DNA of 64,000 bases, from positions 9,052,001 through 9,116,000 of the forward strand of contig OZ199839.1 in the NCBI GenBank assembly GCA_964304625.1, in the 5' to 3' direction. The first letter of the stretch is position 1. Each line of letters starts with the position of its first letter. The position numbers and the translations under genes are program-made. The notes beneath the pieces were generated by a model that had not been told where the DNA came from, did no database searches, and saw only the letters and a list, made by a program, of their open reading frames with translations. This document shows positions 1-11,899 of the stretch, piece after piece. The stretch is from Kudoa neothunni (Eukaryota; Cnidaria).

Positions 1-946
1 AATCTAAATCCTTATTTTCATTGAACAATGCTTGATACAATATAATTTTATTTTAGTATAATCATAGTTATTATATCCTTTTTATAAAATAAAGAAATTA
101 TCGTTGCTATTTTCCATGGTTTTCTAATGAGATCGATTTTGGTTTTTTTATATTTTTATAACCAATCCCCATTTTTATAAGAATTGTTGAATAAATAGTA
201 CCCAAACTATTTTTGTGATAAAGTATTTTTACCATTTAAATTATAACCAAATTATCTTGTTAAGTAATTTTTTTGAAATATTTCAATATTGATAATATTT
301 CTCCTTTTTTTCAAAAATTACGCTGTTAATTTATGTGAACTATTGTATATTAAAATTTTTACATTAATTTTTGTTGGAAAAATATATTTCATTATTTTTA
401 TTAAATACGTTTATTCCAATTTCTATTGATTCCTAATTAATATAAAAATCAACAGGAACACACGAAGCATTTAATTAATATTCAATCTGGCAAGATTATT
501 TCTTTAAAACCTCCAATAGATGATAATAATGATAATTTTTATGAAATAGAAACATTATTTTGACGTAAAAGCAGTTCCATTACTGATGATGTGTTATATT
601 GAAACAATACTATTCCATTCAAATTTTTATGTGTAAAAAATACTTTAATTTTTAAATTAAAAACTCTGTCTAAACCTAAACGAATATTATTTATAAATAT
701 TTCTTTTTTGGAAATTAAGATGAAACTAAGAGCCATTTAGAATTAACATTTTATTATAAATATTTATTATTTATACTTAAAAAACAATCAATTAAACGTT
801 TATAACCGATGTATACAAGAATTGAGAATCAACAAATGCGGACAAAGGGTAATATTCTACGTTAAATGTAATTTAAGGATTATTAAGTGTAAAAATATTA
901 ATGATAAATTTAATTTTAAAATATTACATCTATGGATTATTTTATC
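1..946. other. Intergenic AT-rich DNA
   Basis: No convincing gene, repeat end or RNA gene was seen here. A 65-codon minus-strand frame near 539-736 has no family features and is most likely chance in AT-rich sequence. Confidence 0.5.
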
Positions 947-954
947 ATCTACAA

Positions 955-2047
955 CAGTGGTTCTCAAACATGTTTTACAATGGAATCCATATCTAACTTA
1001 ACCAATTAAGATTTGTTGAAGAAACTATAATGGGTAACTACTCATAATAATCTAAAAATATTTCATTTATAACTCATTAATCGAATTTGGACTAGCAAAT
1101 ACATATTATAAAGAAAATAATTTAAAAGATAGCATATTGGAACATATTCCGGGGCGTTTGAAATAGCGCTTGTAATTCGTTCTTTGCAAATTCATCTATT
1201 TCTGTTCCTTTTTTAAATGTCGTTACTGTCTCTATTCTTTTTAATCAAGGATTCATTGTAGGTCTTTAAACATTGTTCAAATAACTTGTTTAATAGAAGG
1301 ATGCTTTTTTAACAGCATATCGATACACTCTTCCTGAATGTACACTGGTGCGTAACTGACCGGCCAATATAAGATATTACCATTGCTGCCAACTCTAGCT
1401 AATAAGTGAAAATCCACTGATGCCATAAGATATGTTCTGTATCAATTTCTTATGTTATAAGTAAATGTTGCCTTTCATTGTATCTTTATGGAACCTTCTT
1501 TGATAACCGCTGCCTAGTGCAGTGGTTTACAACGGTCTTTTCAAATTTACCCCCTTCGGCTCGATGTAAAAGCCAAATTCATATTTACTTTAAGGTTTGT
1601 ACTGGTTTAGCTATGACAGTGGCTCCTTACAGGGTGGATCTCAATCCTAAAAACTTACAAACTTGTGTGAGGACTATTTTGATTCATACTAAGTCTTCAT
1701 ATGCTGTCCACAGATTTAATTTTCTAGATTTTGCAAAATTTTAATTAGTGGTACCCTAACTATTATTTAACGTGAAAATAGTCATTTTAAGTACTATTAT
1801 TATTGGGCTACTTCTCCTAAATTCAAACGAGGCATAAAAAAGAAACTAATTCTAGTTTTTAAATAGTTAGTAAATACTTAGTCCTTAAAACATTTTAAGA
1901 ATTTCTTCTAATACCTTATAGAGTTTAATAGCTCTGAATAGCATAATCCTATAGATATCCTTAAATACGTCACAAACCCCCATTATGCAAAAATTGCTCC
2001 TATCCAATTTTGATGCTACCTAATTTACCCACGATTGAGAACCCCTG
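955..2047. mobile_element. Old hAT-type DNA transposon remnant
   Basis: The left end reads CAGTGGTTCTCAAAC and the right end GATTGAGAACCCCTG, an imperfect inverted pair of the hAT (Charlie-like) type. The flanking 8-mers ATCTACAA (947-954) and CTCTAGGG (2048-2055) share only a TCTA core but have the hAT target pattern, so this is an old insertion. The 1.1-kb interior has an 88-codon plus-strand frame (1478-1744) without recognisable transposase motifs. It is probably a decayed or non-autonomous copy. Confidence 0.7.
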
Positions 2048-2529
2048 CTCTAGGGTGTATCAATAAATAAAATAAGATAGTTAATATAATAATAAAATCA
2101 TTTATTATATATTTTCACAGTTTTATTTATTCATTTCATTCAGTATGAATAGTCATCTCATCACCAATTTATGATTTCACACTGACAATTAAAAATACTA
2201 AATGCGCGATATATTCCATTATGTATTTATTAAGATACATCCAAAATATTTTATCCAACTATATAATATTTAGAAGTTTTACATTTACATATATTTTCCA
2301 AACACATAAGTGAATAATGAAAACAGAAATGATGCAATTTGCACTAGGTATAATGATCAAGACTTATAAATCCGAATAACTTTACACACATAAAATATTT
2401 ATGACTAATGCATCAAACTCATAATATAAGTAATCACCAATAGTTTAATAGGTATCTCACACAGAGAGAATAGAAAATAAACAATGATAAAATATAACGA
2501 CAACAACAACATGCAATCAAACATATATG

Positions 2530-4648
2530 TTAGTGAGCCAATTTCAACTTGGAGTATTTATCGGCAGCCCTAATGAGACCCAGGAATGGAGGAGATGGTT
2601 TGAGGGGTCGTGATTTGAATTCGGGGTGGAATTGAACTCCAACGAAATAGGGGTGTTGATCTAAATTCGATAAAGATTATCAAGCCGAAACATCACATAC
2701 TTTCATGATATTCCAATATTTCTAGTTGGTTTTCTTGAGTGTCTATTCCAACAAATCGAATTCCTTTTTCCTCGAGCGATTTTTTGTATTTGAAATTAAC
2801 CTTCAATGTTGAATATGAAAGTTGGTATACAAACATCGAAATCATACTTCATAACGATGTCGATGACGTTCATGTACTATATCTTTGTTGCCATAAAGAC
2901 CATCTGAAACAATCTAGTTGAGAAACAAAGAACAAAATGATATAGAAAAATTACACAGGTGGCTAGATTTGTCGATAATGCGTGTACCATGTTCACCCAA
3001 ACGCATACTAGCTCCCAAATGTTCTTTGTTGTACTCTTCCATGTTAATAATTACAGGATCAACCGTATTGGGGTCAATTTCAGTTGAATTAGCGGCTACA
3101 TTAAACTAGAGACAAATCAGCACTAAATCAATAACTTGGAAGATGAAGAAGATTTCTACTAGCCTCAATCACCATTGTTTGAAGTCCAAGGCAAATGCCT
3201 ACACCAGAAAATGTCGACAATAACAATAACTGAACCTACCAAGAATAGGTATGTTGTTGATTCGAGCGTAGTTAATAGCAGCAATTTTTCCATCAATTCC
3301 TCTTGAACCGAATCCTCCAGGAATCACAATTCCACTAAAGCGGAAAATTAGATACTGCATCTTGCGAAAAAATCGATACACCTACTCGGCATCTTGCACC
3401 ATATCCCAAAATTGTTTAGAATTTCCAAAACCATTGGATTTATTTTCCAACTCCTCAGAATCAACCCAGAATATATCCAACCCTCGACCAACATCCAAAC
3501 AGGCGTGTCTTAATGCTCGTTCAACCGAATGGTAACTATCATGAAGTTTGACATATTTTCCAACCATAGCTATTTTAAGTGGATTGGAAGCGGTGGTCTT
3601 CCATCTATAAAGAGCGTATTTAAGTGATGAAAAGCAACAATACGGAAAATCCAGATCGTATTACACATTGACCATGTGTGACCACTTTGAAAGATAATTA
3701 ACATCCAACGTCTTGATTCCCAGGCCAAGTGCATCATTGACAATGTGACAAACATTTTGTTCGAATAGTTTCAACGGAATCTCATAGAGACAAGAACAAT
3801 CTTTCATTTCAATAATATGAGTGGCTGGTAGTTGGCAGAAAAGACTGAGCTTATCTCTAGCTTCAGGCGGAATGGAGTATTTGGTGCGGCAGATCAGCAT
3901 ATTAGGGATCAAACCAACAGCTCTCAACTCTTTGAAGCTCATTTGAGTGGGTTTGGTTTTCAGCTCCCCGTTGCACTCAGGTAGCATACTCAAATGGGCT
4001 ACAAAAAAGTTATTGCTTCCCATTCGGAATTGCATTTGACGCAGAGCTTCCACAAATGGAGATCCTTCAATGTCGCCCACTACTCCCCCCATCTCAACAA
4101 TACACACATCACATTTGTTGTCCTGGTTGGCTACTCTTTCAATCCATTCTTGGATCGCATTAGTGATATGAGGGACCACTAAATTAATGAAGAAATCAAT
4201 TAAGAAAAGTATTCGCAAAACACATAATTGCTAATCAGTCAGTTTTACCTTGAACAGTTTTACCCAAGAAATCACCACGACGTTCTCTGTTGATAACACT
4301 TTGGTAGATTTTACCAGTGGTGATGTTGTGATCTCTGGTGAGGGAGGTATCTAGAAAACGTTCGTAGTTGCCCAAATCTAGATCCATTTCACCGCCATCT
4401 TTAAGAACGAAAACTTCGCCTTATAAAATCATTGCGTAAGTAATCAACTGATCAAAATCGAACATCATTCAATTACCATGTTCAATAGGAGAAAATGTTC
4501 CCGAATCCACATTAATATATGGATCTATTTTGATAGCTGTGACTCGTAGATTGTGATCTTTAAGTACTGCACCAATACTACTGGCTGTAAGGCCTTTTCC
4601 GACACCGCTGACCACTCCACCTGAAACAACAATGTACTTCACCGGCAT
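2530..4648 (-). CDS. CTPS1: CTP synthase, 10 exons
   Basis: CTP synthase aminates UTP to CTP using ATP and glutamine-derived ammonia, the last step of de novo pyrimidine nucleotide synthesis, in the cytosol. Exons on the minus strand: 4477-4648, 4249-4419, 3665-4178, 3386-3604, 3240-3334, 3136-3198, 2955-3095, 2848-2903, 2701-2800, 2530-2660. Spliced length is 553 residues, close to the usual 550-600. The N-terminal synthetase has the P-loop-like [11 protein letters not shown] at residues 9-19, then [14 protein letters not shown]. The C-terminal glutamine amidotransferase has PGGFGSRG, the nucleophile loop GICLGLQ and the His-Glu of FHPEF. Introns are 40-70 bp with GT..AG ends. The start is the methionine of MPVKYIVV, because 21 bases upstream of it in the same frame have no homology. 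All key residues are present, so it looks functional. Confidence 0.95.
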
Positions 4649-4689
4649 TATCCCTACCGGAAACGTCACGTTGCTTATACAAGATTAAT

Positions 4690-6578
4690 CGTCGCGCAAT
4701 TATTTTGCAATATTTTATTAATAGATATTCTCTTAATTTGGGAATAATTAAATATAAGAAATTTTAATTTTTAATCGATATCGGTCGATCTATCGATTGG
4801 TTTTATAACAATAATATAATGCTAAAGTTGGTGGATTTGCAAGTATTTTGATTACATAGTTTTCATTTATATTTTTATCATTATACCCGATTAGAAAATA
4901 TGAATTTAACAGAAATGGAACGATTATAAAAATAATTCTGAGGTAATTACGCTAATCTTGATTCGGCGATGTTCGGATATACATAATCCGTATACTTATT
5001 CATATATAACGCAAAAATTATCATTTAATTATATAATTATATAGTTATTAAGTATGGATTTTATCATAAAACAAATTTATATTTAAATTTTGCGCATTTT
5101 TCAGTACAAACAACTGTTTTGACATATGTTAAACTGGGACCACTTAACTACCTCTAAGCTCTCCCCCAAAAAAAGTTATTGGATTTCATAAAAGATATAT
5201 CCAAGTTTTAATGCTTAATCATTTTACTTCTGATTCAATAGACGGAAACTTTCATTTGGCATCCACTGTCTAACTCCATTTTTATTTTAATAATAAGGTT
5301 TTAAAAATGCAAAACAATGAACATTAAATGTAGGTCGGAATTTAATTATTTGAGTATTGTTAACAAAATTTATTGATACAATTTTGTCAAATAATTAATA
5401 TCCTGTTGGTGACTTACTACAGTAGCAAAATGATAGTTTATTGTTGGTTGTAAGCCTGGATCACAGCTGATCCTCAAAGAATAAATGGGCTAAACTTGGA
5501 ATTCAGTGGAATTAATTTGACAATGCGATATATGGTCGAAAATTTTTATGGTTAAATTTGAAATACAGTCACGTACTAAGTCGAAACGTTCTCGTCACAT
5601 CTTTGGAATTAGATAAAACAGTGTGATTATTAATTGATATAAATGCTAATTCTTAATTTTAATTAAATATTTTATAAAAAAATAACAGATTAAATATTCT
5701 AGATATATTTTTATTAATATATCATAATGAACATCCTAATTTGTTGTAATATTTAGCGATTAATTTAATGATACATGAAATATTTTTGATGACGGATAAT
5801 TCGTAATCTCCTTAAGAGATTATGAATCGTAAAATCCTAAATTCCTTATACTTCAAATTAGATCATAAAATAATTAAATTACCGCATTGTCAAGAAAATA
5901 AAACATTCGAAAAATTTCAAAACATGTTATATATCAAGAATAACTATCGATAGACTATCTTGTGGCGCTGACACAATGGACAATTTTGAGCCAGGGGGTC
6001 AATTTCGGCTTAAATAGATTAAATATTGGTATTAGGAACATTAAAATTTAAGCTGTGTAATGCTGCAAGATTGAACTGGAATAAACCACATATTTATGTT
6101 ACTTAGAATTACAACTAGTATATATAGAGATTTTCAGAGAATGATCAATATATATATTGTTATGGAGTTAAACAATTTTGTTTGCTTCTATGTGTGATGT
6201 TGATTGGACAGAGATAATATCATTATTCTTGTTTGGTTGTTATCATTATTTTTAAACAAATTGTTCTTTGAAACCGAATCCAGCGATTCCGGTTGAACGT
6301 TTTATGCAAATTTTAGGATATTAAACCACTATTAAATCGTCTTAGATTAAATAATTGACAGTGACTTTTGGGCCGAACATGTTAATTAAACCATTCATTT
6401 AGTTTTATTTCACTTAAACAAGTATTAAAATTATATTATTAAACTCTATATCATGTATGGAATTATTTTTAAATGGATATTAGACCTACAAAATTCATTT
6501 ATTTTGTTTATAGCAGAAAAGACATGGAATTATCATTATTAATAGGAAATAAATGCATACACAACCATAAAATCAAAT
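4690..6578. other. Intergenic region upstream of CTP synthase and the Mag-type element
   Basis: AT-rich DNA with no recognisable gene. The first few hundred bases must hold the CTP synthase promoter, but no clear element can be picked out by eye. Confidence 0.4.
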
Positions 6579-6583
6579 AGTAT

Positions 6584-6661
6584 TGTGGCGAAGCCACGTC
6601 AGCGATGGGTACGCACGGCGGATTATTGTAGAATTGAGACTGGTGTTTCTCTCGCGCTACA
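6584..6661 (+). repeat. 5' LTR (78 bp) of the Mag-like element
   Basis: Begins TGTGGCGAAGCCACG and ends GCGCTACA, thus TG..CA. It is identical by eye to the 3' copy. It starts with a short hairpin (GTGGC/GCCAC). The primer-binding site starts directly after it with TGGTGTCAGAGG, which overlaps the first codons of the gag-pol frame. Confidence 0.93.
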
Positions 6662-9523
6662 ATGGTGTCAGAGGTAAACAACGAAGTACCTCTAAAAATA
6701 AACTTTGATGGGAACTTTGACCAACAATTGGAGGAATTACAACTCTATGCAATTTCCAAAGGTTGGAATGAGAGACAACTTTATGCCGCAACATTACTCG
6801 CGTTGCCACGTCACTCAAGAGAAACACTAAAACCACCTACTGGAGTCGACATTACCATTACGGACTACAGCCAAATGCTGTTGATATTGAACAATAACGT
6901 CAAATCCTACGCTAGCAGATTAAAATCGAAAGAAGCCTACTTTGATGAATTCAGCCGTGCTTCCATTAAACTAAATGAAAGTGTGCTAGATTTCTATCAA
7001 CGAATCCTCCACTTGTTCAGAGCCGCAAGACCAAATGCCACGGTTGATGATGCCGAATTTTTCATAAAACCGAAAATATATGAATGCGTTCCTAAACAGA
7101 CCCGAGCATATCTTAAACTGGTGGATAGCGCTGATATTTTCCAACTAATTGAAGAAACCCAATCATTCTTGAACAATACCCAACCACTAGATATTACAGA
7201 CCGCCATGCTGATGAGTTAGCATCTATCTCAGCAAGAACAACTGTGAACAATACAAAAAGCCTATCTAACTACACAAAATACGGTTGCACCAAATGTGGA
7301 GGCACAAAACACACTGCGACGACATGTAGAGGAACCGCTATCTGCAATAAATGTGGTCAGCGAGGACACCTTCAGAGAATCTGTTACAAATTTAAAAAAA
7401 TTCATAGTGTTGGGAGTGAGAGTCGAGATCATTATTCTTGTTTTTTTACAAAAGCGCGCATTCCTGGTAATTTCATCACATTTGAGGCATTGATCGACAC
7501 GGGCGCTTGCTGTAACTTTGTAAATCAAAATCTGGTAAGGCATGAAAATGTGGTATTTGGGCAAAAGAAGTTCACTACTGCCAATGGCTCCAATCTCGAA
7601 ACTACCGGAATAACTGAAATGTACATCAACATGGGTGGCCGCGAAGTAAAAGTTTGGGCTAATGTGACAAAAAGCCTCGCCCATAATGCAATCATTGGTC
7701 GCGAAACATTGTCCAAACACTTTAAGTTGTCGCCAATGAGTGGACACGTTAACATAATTGAAACTGTGGATAAAATTGTTTCCATCGATCAACTATTGGA
7801 CGAATTTTGCGACACTTTCGCAAACTCTAACCTTGAACTGGGCGAAGCGAAAGGGTTTGTGCATAAGATCCAATTGAAAGACTCTACACCTGTCGTGTCA
7901 AGAGCATACAGAGTTCCGTTACACTTACAAACGGAAGTGCGGAAATTATTGAACGAGCAATTACAAGCAGGTGTGATAAGACCGTCGATGAGCCCTTGGA
8001 GGTCTCCAGTGGTATTCACAAAAAAGAAAAATGGTTCGTATAGGTTTTGTATTGATCTACGTCGGGTAAACGAACTGACAATAAAGGACGAATGTCCTCT
8101 GCCGCTAATTGAGGAATGCCTAGACAACCTGAATGGCGCAAAATACTTTTCATCGATTGATTTACAATCAGGTTACTGGCAAATCCCATTGGCAGGAGAA
8201 GACAAGAAGAAAACTGCGTTCACGTTGGGTCCTGGCTTTGGGCTATATGAATACAACAAAATGCCGTTTGGTTTGGTGAACGCACCCGCAACCTTCCAAA
8301 GGATGATGGATGCTCTCTTAGGAGAATTACCTTTTGTATTAGTATATCTCGACGATATAATCATATATTCCACGTCACGCGAAGAACACCTAAATCACCT
8401 CAAACAGGTATTCACCATACTACGTGAAAACAACTTGAAAATGAACAAAGAAAAATGTGTGTTTGGTAGCAAGGAAATTAAATTCCTTGGATTTATCGTG
8501 TCACCCGATGGTATTTCACCAGATCCCGAAAAAGTCAAAACGATAATGGATTGGAAATCTCCCACTTCAGCAAAGGAATTAAGAATGTTTCTAGGCACAT
8601 GCAACTTCCTACATAAATTTACCAAAGATATGGCAGCCATCGCCTCACCACTCTTCAAGCTATCGAACCAAAATGATAGGTTTCAATGGACTGCAGACGC
8701 CCAGCATAGCTTTACTAAATTAAAACAAGAGATAAGAAATACACAAACACTATCGTTCCCAAATCCCAAACTACCATTTGTTGTGGAATGTGACGCGTCT
8801 AATGCTGGAATTGGTGCTGTATTATATCAAAATCATGGAAATAAGAAAAATGTCATAGCCTACACAAGTAAAAAATTTAATAATGCACAGAGGAACTACT
8901 GCACTACTGACAAAGAACTCATGGCGATGTTGGTAGCAGTTCGAAAGTTCAGACATTACCTTCTTGGTAAAAAGTTTACATTTTGGACGGATCACAACCC
9001 CTTAGCAAACATCTTGAAAATTAAAGACACTCGTGGAAGACGAAGCCGCTGGCTTCTAGAATTAGAAGAATTCGATTACGACATAAAATACTTACCAGGA
9101 GACGATAATGTGATTGCGGATGCCATTTCCAGGAGCGTCAACTCCGTTTCATTATTAACTTCAAACGAACACTTTGTGGAAGCTCAGAATCGGGATTCGG
9201 ATGTGCTGGAAATCAAATCTTTCCTCAGGAAAGACGGCAACGCCAATCAAAAAGTGAATAAACCCAATAAATTGTATCACCGTATTGCGAAATTAGAGGT
9301 GGAAAATGACGTGTTATATCACAATTCTCGACGTGGAAAGCTACTGGTATTGCCAAAGGAACTTCAAATTCCGATCATTAGGAAAATTCATGAGGAAGAC
9401 ACTATCCATGGTGGTCAGCGGAACACAGAAGAAAGGATCAGACGGAATTTTTTTTGGTTAACACTCACCGATGATGTTAAGGCGTTTGTTGGTAACTGCT
9501 TAATCTGTAAGCAAAACAAATAG
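6662..9523 (+). CDS. gag-pol frame of the Mag-like element (gag, protease, RT, RNase H, start of integrase)
   Basis: Fossil viral-type polyprotein of 953 residues. The gag-like part occupies roughly residues 1-200. Two CCHC knuckles follow (CTKCGGTKHTATTC and CNKCGQRGHLQRIC, about 208-242). Next come the protease motif LIDTGAC (about 278), reverse transcriptase with YLDDIIIYS (about 563), RNase H with ECDASNAGIGAVL (about 707) and the HHCC zinc domain of integrase near the C-terminus. The frame opens inside the primer-binding site, immediately after the LTR. Gag and pol lie in one frame, as known for several Mag-type elements. Confidence 0.9.
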   Translation: MVSEVNNEVPLKINFDGNFDQQLEELQLYAISKGWNERQLYAATLLALPRHSRETLKPPTGVDITITDYSQMLLILNNNVKSYASRLKSKEAYFDEFSRASIKLNESVLDFYQRILHLFRAARPNATVDDAEFFIKPKIYECVPKQTRAYLKLVDSADIFQLIEETQSFLNNTQPLDITDRHADELASISARTTVNNTKSLSNYTKYGCTKCGGTKHTATTCRGTAICNKCGQRGHLQRICYKFKKIHSVGSESRDHYSCFFTKARIPGNFITFEALIDTGACCNFVNQNLVRHENVVFGQKKFTTANGSNLETTGITEMYINMGGREVKVWANVTKSLAHNAIIGRETLSKHFKLSPMSGHVNIIETVDKIVSIDQLLDEFCDTFANSNLELGEAKGFVHKIQLKDSTPVVSRAYRVPLHLQTEVRKLLNEQLQAGVIRPSMSPWRSPVVFTKKKNGSYRFCIDLRRVNELTIKDECPLPLIEECLDNLNGAKYFSSIDLQSGYWQIPLAGEDKKKTAFTLGPGFGLYEYNKMPFGLVNAPATFQRMMDALLGELPFVLVYLDDIIIYSTSREEHLNHLKQVFTILRENNLKMNKEKCVFGSKEIKFLGFIVSPDGISPDPEKVKTIMDWKSPTSAKELRMFLGTCNFLHKFTKDMAAIASPLFKLSNQNDRFQWTADAQHSFTKLKQEIRNTQTLSFPNPKLPFVVECDASNAGIGAVLYQNHGNKKNVIAYTSKKFNNAQRNYCTTDKELMAMLVAVRKFRHYLLGKKFTFWTDHNPLANILKIKDTRGRRSRWLLELEEFDYDIKYLPGDDNVIADAISRSVNSVSLLTSNEHFVEAQNRDSDVLEIKSFLRKDGNANQKVNKPNKLYHRIAKLEVENDVLYHNSRRGKLLVLPKELQIPIIRKIHEEDTIHGGQRNTEERIRRNFFWLTLTDDVKAFVGNCLICKQNK

Positions 9524-9524
9524 G

Positions 9525-9580
9525 GGATTATTGTAGAATTGAGACTGGTGTTTCTCTCGCGCTACAATGGTGTCAGAGGT
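9525..9580 (+). repeat. Internal partial copy of the LTR end plus primer-binding site
   Basis: These 56 bases match, without visible difference, the last 42 bases of the LTR plus the first 14 bases after it (6620-6675). They lie between the RT/RNase H frame and the integrase-core frame. Two full-length LTRs already flank the element, so this is a third, misplaced copy of the leader junction. A template-switch or recombination event during reverse transcription is the simplest origin (inference). Confidence 0.85.
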
Positions 9581-10522
9581 GGGATGAATGAGAAAAAGCA
9601 ACCACTGACGCCGATAAGATGCAACGGTCCTGCTACCGATTGGCATGCAGATTTCATTGGACCCTTCCCTGAATCTAGCTCAGGTAATAAATACATACTT
9701 ATTTTTGTTGATAGATTCACAAAATGGCTGGAAGCTGCTGCCTTACCCAATATGTCCGCCCTCTCCACTACAAAAGAGTTGTTGAATTTGGTTGTGACAC
9801 GCCACGGTATACCCAAGTCAATTCATACGGATTGTGGCACCCAATTCGAATCTGAGTTGTTTAACGCGACCTGCAGAAGATTAGGTATTTCTCATACTAG
9901 TTCCACCCCATATCACCCAGAAGGGAATGGATTGGCTGAGAGATACGTGAAAAGCCTCAAAGAAAAAATAAGAATAATGTGCAATTCTAAATCTCTTCAA
10001 TGGGACGATGCTCTTCCATTATGCTTGTTTACACTTCGTAATACCGTTAGCGCCAGTACTGCTTACACTCCAGCCATGCTCACGTACGGGAGAAACCTAA
10101 GCTCAATCACAGATACCTTTCTCCAACCTCTAGAGAATAAATACAGCCAAAAGTATGAAACCTATGCCATAGAACTACAAAATTCAATGAGGAAAATGAT
10201 GAGAATGACGCATTCCAATATTCGAAAAGCGCAACGCAAACAAAAAAGTGGTTATGATAGGAAAACAATCGCAAAAGGGAAAACGCCAAATCTAATTTTA
10301 ACTAAAAGTCAGTCAGGTAAAAGCGCCTTGTCAAAACGTTTCTTAGGCCCCTTCAAAGTACTGTCCAAAAATGGTACCACTATGACCTATGATGATAATG
10401 GAAATGTAAGGAAAACACATCAGAACAATACCCTTCCGTATATGGACCCAGACGCAAGAGTTAAGAAGCGCAGCTGCCGCATTTCTAAAGCACCCAAGTG
10501 GCTAAATGATTATTATATATAA
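9539..10522 (+). CDS. integrase-core frame of the Mag-like element
   Basis: A 327-codon frame carrying the retroviral-type integrase core (rve fold): WHADFIGPFPE with the first Asp, HTDCGTQFES with the second Asp, and the final Glu in HPEGNGLAERY. After the core comes a basic C-terminal region (KKSCRISKAPKW-like end). It is followed by a purine-rich tract and the 3' LTR. It belongs to the fossil element and is not a host gene. Confidence 0.88.
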   Translation: MRLVFLSRYNGVRGGMNEKKQPLTPIRCNGPATDWHADFIGPFPESSSGNKYILIFVDRFTKWLEAAALPNMSALSTTKELLNLVVTRHGIPKSIHTDCGTQFESELFNATCRRLGISHTSSTPYHPEGNGLAERYVKSLKEKIRIMCNSKSLQWDDALPLCLFTLRNTVSASTAYTPAMLTYGRNLSSITDTFLQPLENKYSQKYETYAIELQNSMRKMMRMTHSNIRKAQRKQKSGYDRKTIAKGKTPNLILTKSQSGKSALSKRFLGPFKVLSKNGTTMTYDDNGNVRKTHQNNTLPYMDPDARVKKRSCRISKAPKWLNDYYI

Positions 10523-10542
10523 CAAAATAAAAGGGGGGCATA

Positions 10543-10620
10543 TGTGGCGAAGCCACGTCAGCGATGGGTACGCACGGCGGATTATTGTAGAATTGAGACT
10601 GGTGTTTCTCTCGCGCTACA
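10543..10620 (+). repeat. 3' LTR (78 bp) of the Mag-like element
   Basis: Identical by eye to 6584-6661. It is preceded by the purine tract AAAATAAAAGGGGGG and followed by the target duplication AGTAT. Confidence 0.93.
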
Positions 10621-10993
10621 AGTATATCTTGAGGATGTATTTTTAAATGCTTATTTTTGTGTCCAATAAATTGACATAAAATTTTAGAGAGTATAACTAT
10701 CGATATTTCATGAATATCGAACGTTGGAGTTGCACAAAATCATCGAGATATGGATATTACCAACCCAAAATCGTAAGAAATATTGAACTATTTTCTATCT
10801 GTATTATATTGGCAATGGGAATTATTTATCATAATTTTACATAGGTTATTTTCAGGAATATGAGAAAACTTTACAACAATAATTAACAAAGCCATCACAT
10901 AGATTTTAATAGAAGAAAATCGAATGAGATTGTAGATAAGTTATATTTTTGATCAGTGTTCTAAATTACGTAATTTTTAAAGCTATAGAGTAT

Positions 10994-11510
10994 TCAAGAG
11001 CTAAATGTTTTTCTGCCTTTTATTCTCTGGCATTTTGTATCGTTTGCAGTATCAATAGCTGAATGCTGAATCACCATTCGACAAATTTGTTTTGCAGATA
11101 TTACCCCTATATTCAACAGTTGTTTTTTCTGTATATTCTGCTTAAGATTGAATGGAGCATCTTTGCTAAAATAAATGAGTTTCTTATCTAATGGAATTCT
11201 GGGATCAAGTATCCCATCGTTTATGTTGCCTAACGAAACTTCCACGTCTTTTCCTTCAGTTATAGCCTTTCGATTAATAACCTTAACAGCGAGATCTGTA
11301 CTAACAAACCAACCAAAAATTTCTGTAAACAATTATATCATTCGTGTTAATAATAGAACCACTCAAAATCTTTCGTTTCTCTGTTAAATTAAAAAAAATC
11401 GATTTGGTGTAATAAGGTGATTTTTATATTACTATTACTGTAGTAGATGAGCCTTTTGGGCGACCTTTGTGTTTAATTCCCGTTAGAAGAACTAATTCTG
11501 AAACAAATAT
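10994..11510 (-). pseudogene. Probable MULE/SWIM-type transposase C-terminal fragment
   Basis: Minus-strand frames read, first, KHKGRPKGSSTTVI (about 11430-11480), then, after a break, a 112-codon frame (10994-11332) with WFVSTDLAVKVINRKAI, DVEVSLGNINDGILD and KLIYFSKDAPF. From memory, GRPKG followed by WFV...DVE...LD...FS.DAW-like blocks is seen at the C-terminus of invertebrate SWIM-finger/MULE-like transposon proteins. The two pieces are in different frames, either joined by a short intron or broken. Family assignment is by pattern only. Confidence 0.4.
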
Positions 11511-11899
11511 AAATCAATAAATAACTAATGTGAAACCTAAAATCTGATTATTTATAACGACGTCATCATTCGAATTTTAAAATATTGTTATTCTCAACAA
11601 AGTTAGCGTCAACATTTTCATAACTTGCACTAGTAGTGTCCATTACGCAAATAGGCTAAATTACAGTATAAGTGTAATCTTGGGGGAAAAGTTTAGCGTA
11701 TTCCGAAAAAATTTGATATATTTTTAATTTGAAAATATATTCATTATATGTTTAAAGAGGGTACTCAATTCCTTTTTTTACTATTTTATTTTAAACAATT
11801 CCTAAGATATATAGTCACCAAGATTCTAGGGAGTCTTATTAATGGAATTCCGATATTTTTGCTTGTATGTTCCTCAAGTATATTCCATACTAAGTATAT

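Larger units (their letters stand above)
6584..10620 (+). mobile_element. Gypsy-type LTR retroelement, Mag-like, young
   Basis: A 4.0-kb LTR element with 78-bp LTRs that look identical to each other and a perfect 5-bp target duplication AGTAT (6579-6583 and 10621-10625). Parts in order: gag-like region, two zinc knuckles, protease, reverse transcriptase, RNase H, integrase, purine-rich tract (about 10526-10540), 3' LTR. Very short LTRs and paired zinc knuckles are typical of the Mag clade. No envelope gene is seen. Coding capacity is divided between two frames, with an internal repeat of LTR-end sequence at the junction, so this copy looks nearly whole with about one interruption. Identical LTRs imply a recent insertion. 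Confidence 0.92.

Noticed and set aside
539-736. 65-codon minus-strand frame
   Set aside because: Short, AT-driven composition, no neighbours or motifs to support it.
2739-3109. Plus-strand frames of about 60 codons
   Set aside because: Antisense to CTP synthase exons.
6997-8658. Several minus-strand frames of 66-176 codons
   Set aside because: They lie opposite the retroelement polyprotein and have no family features; they are shadows of the plus-strand frame.
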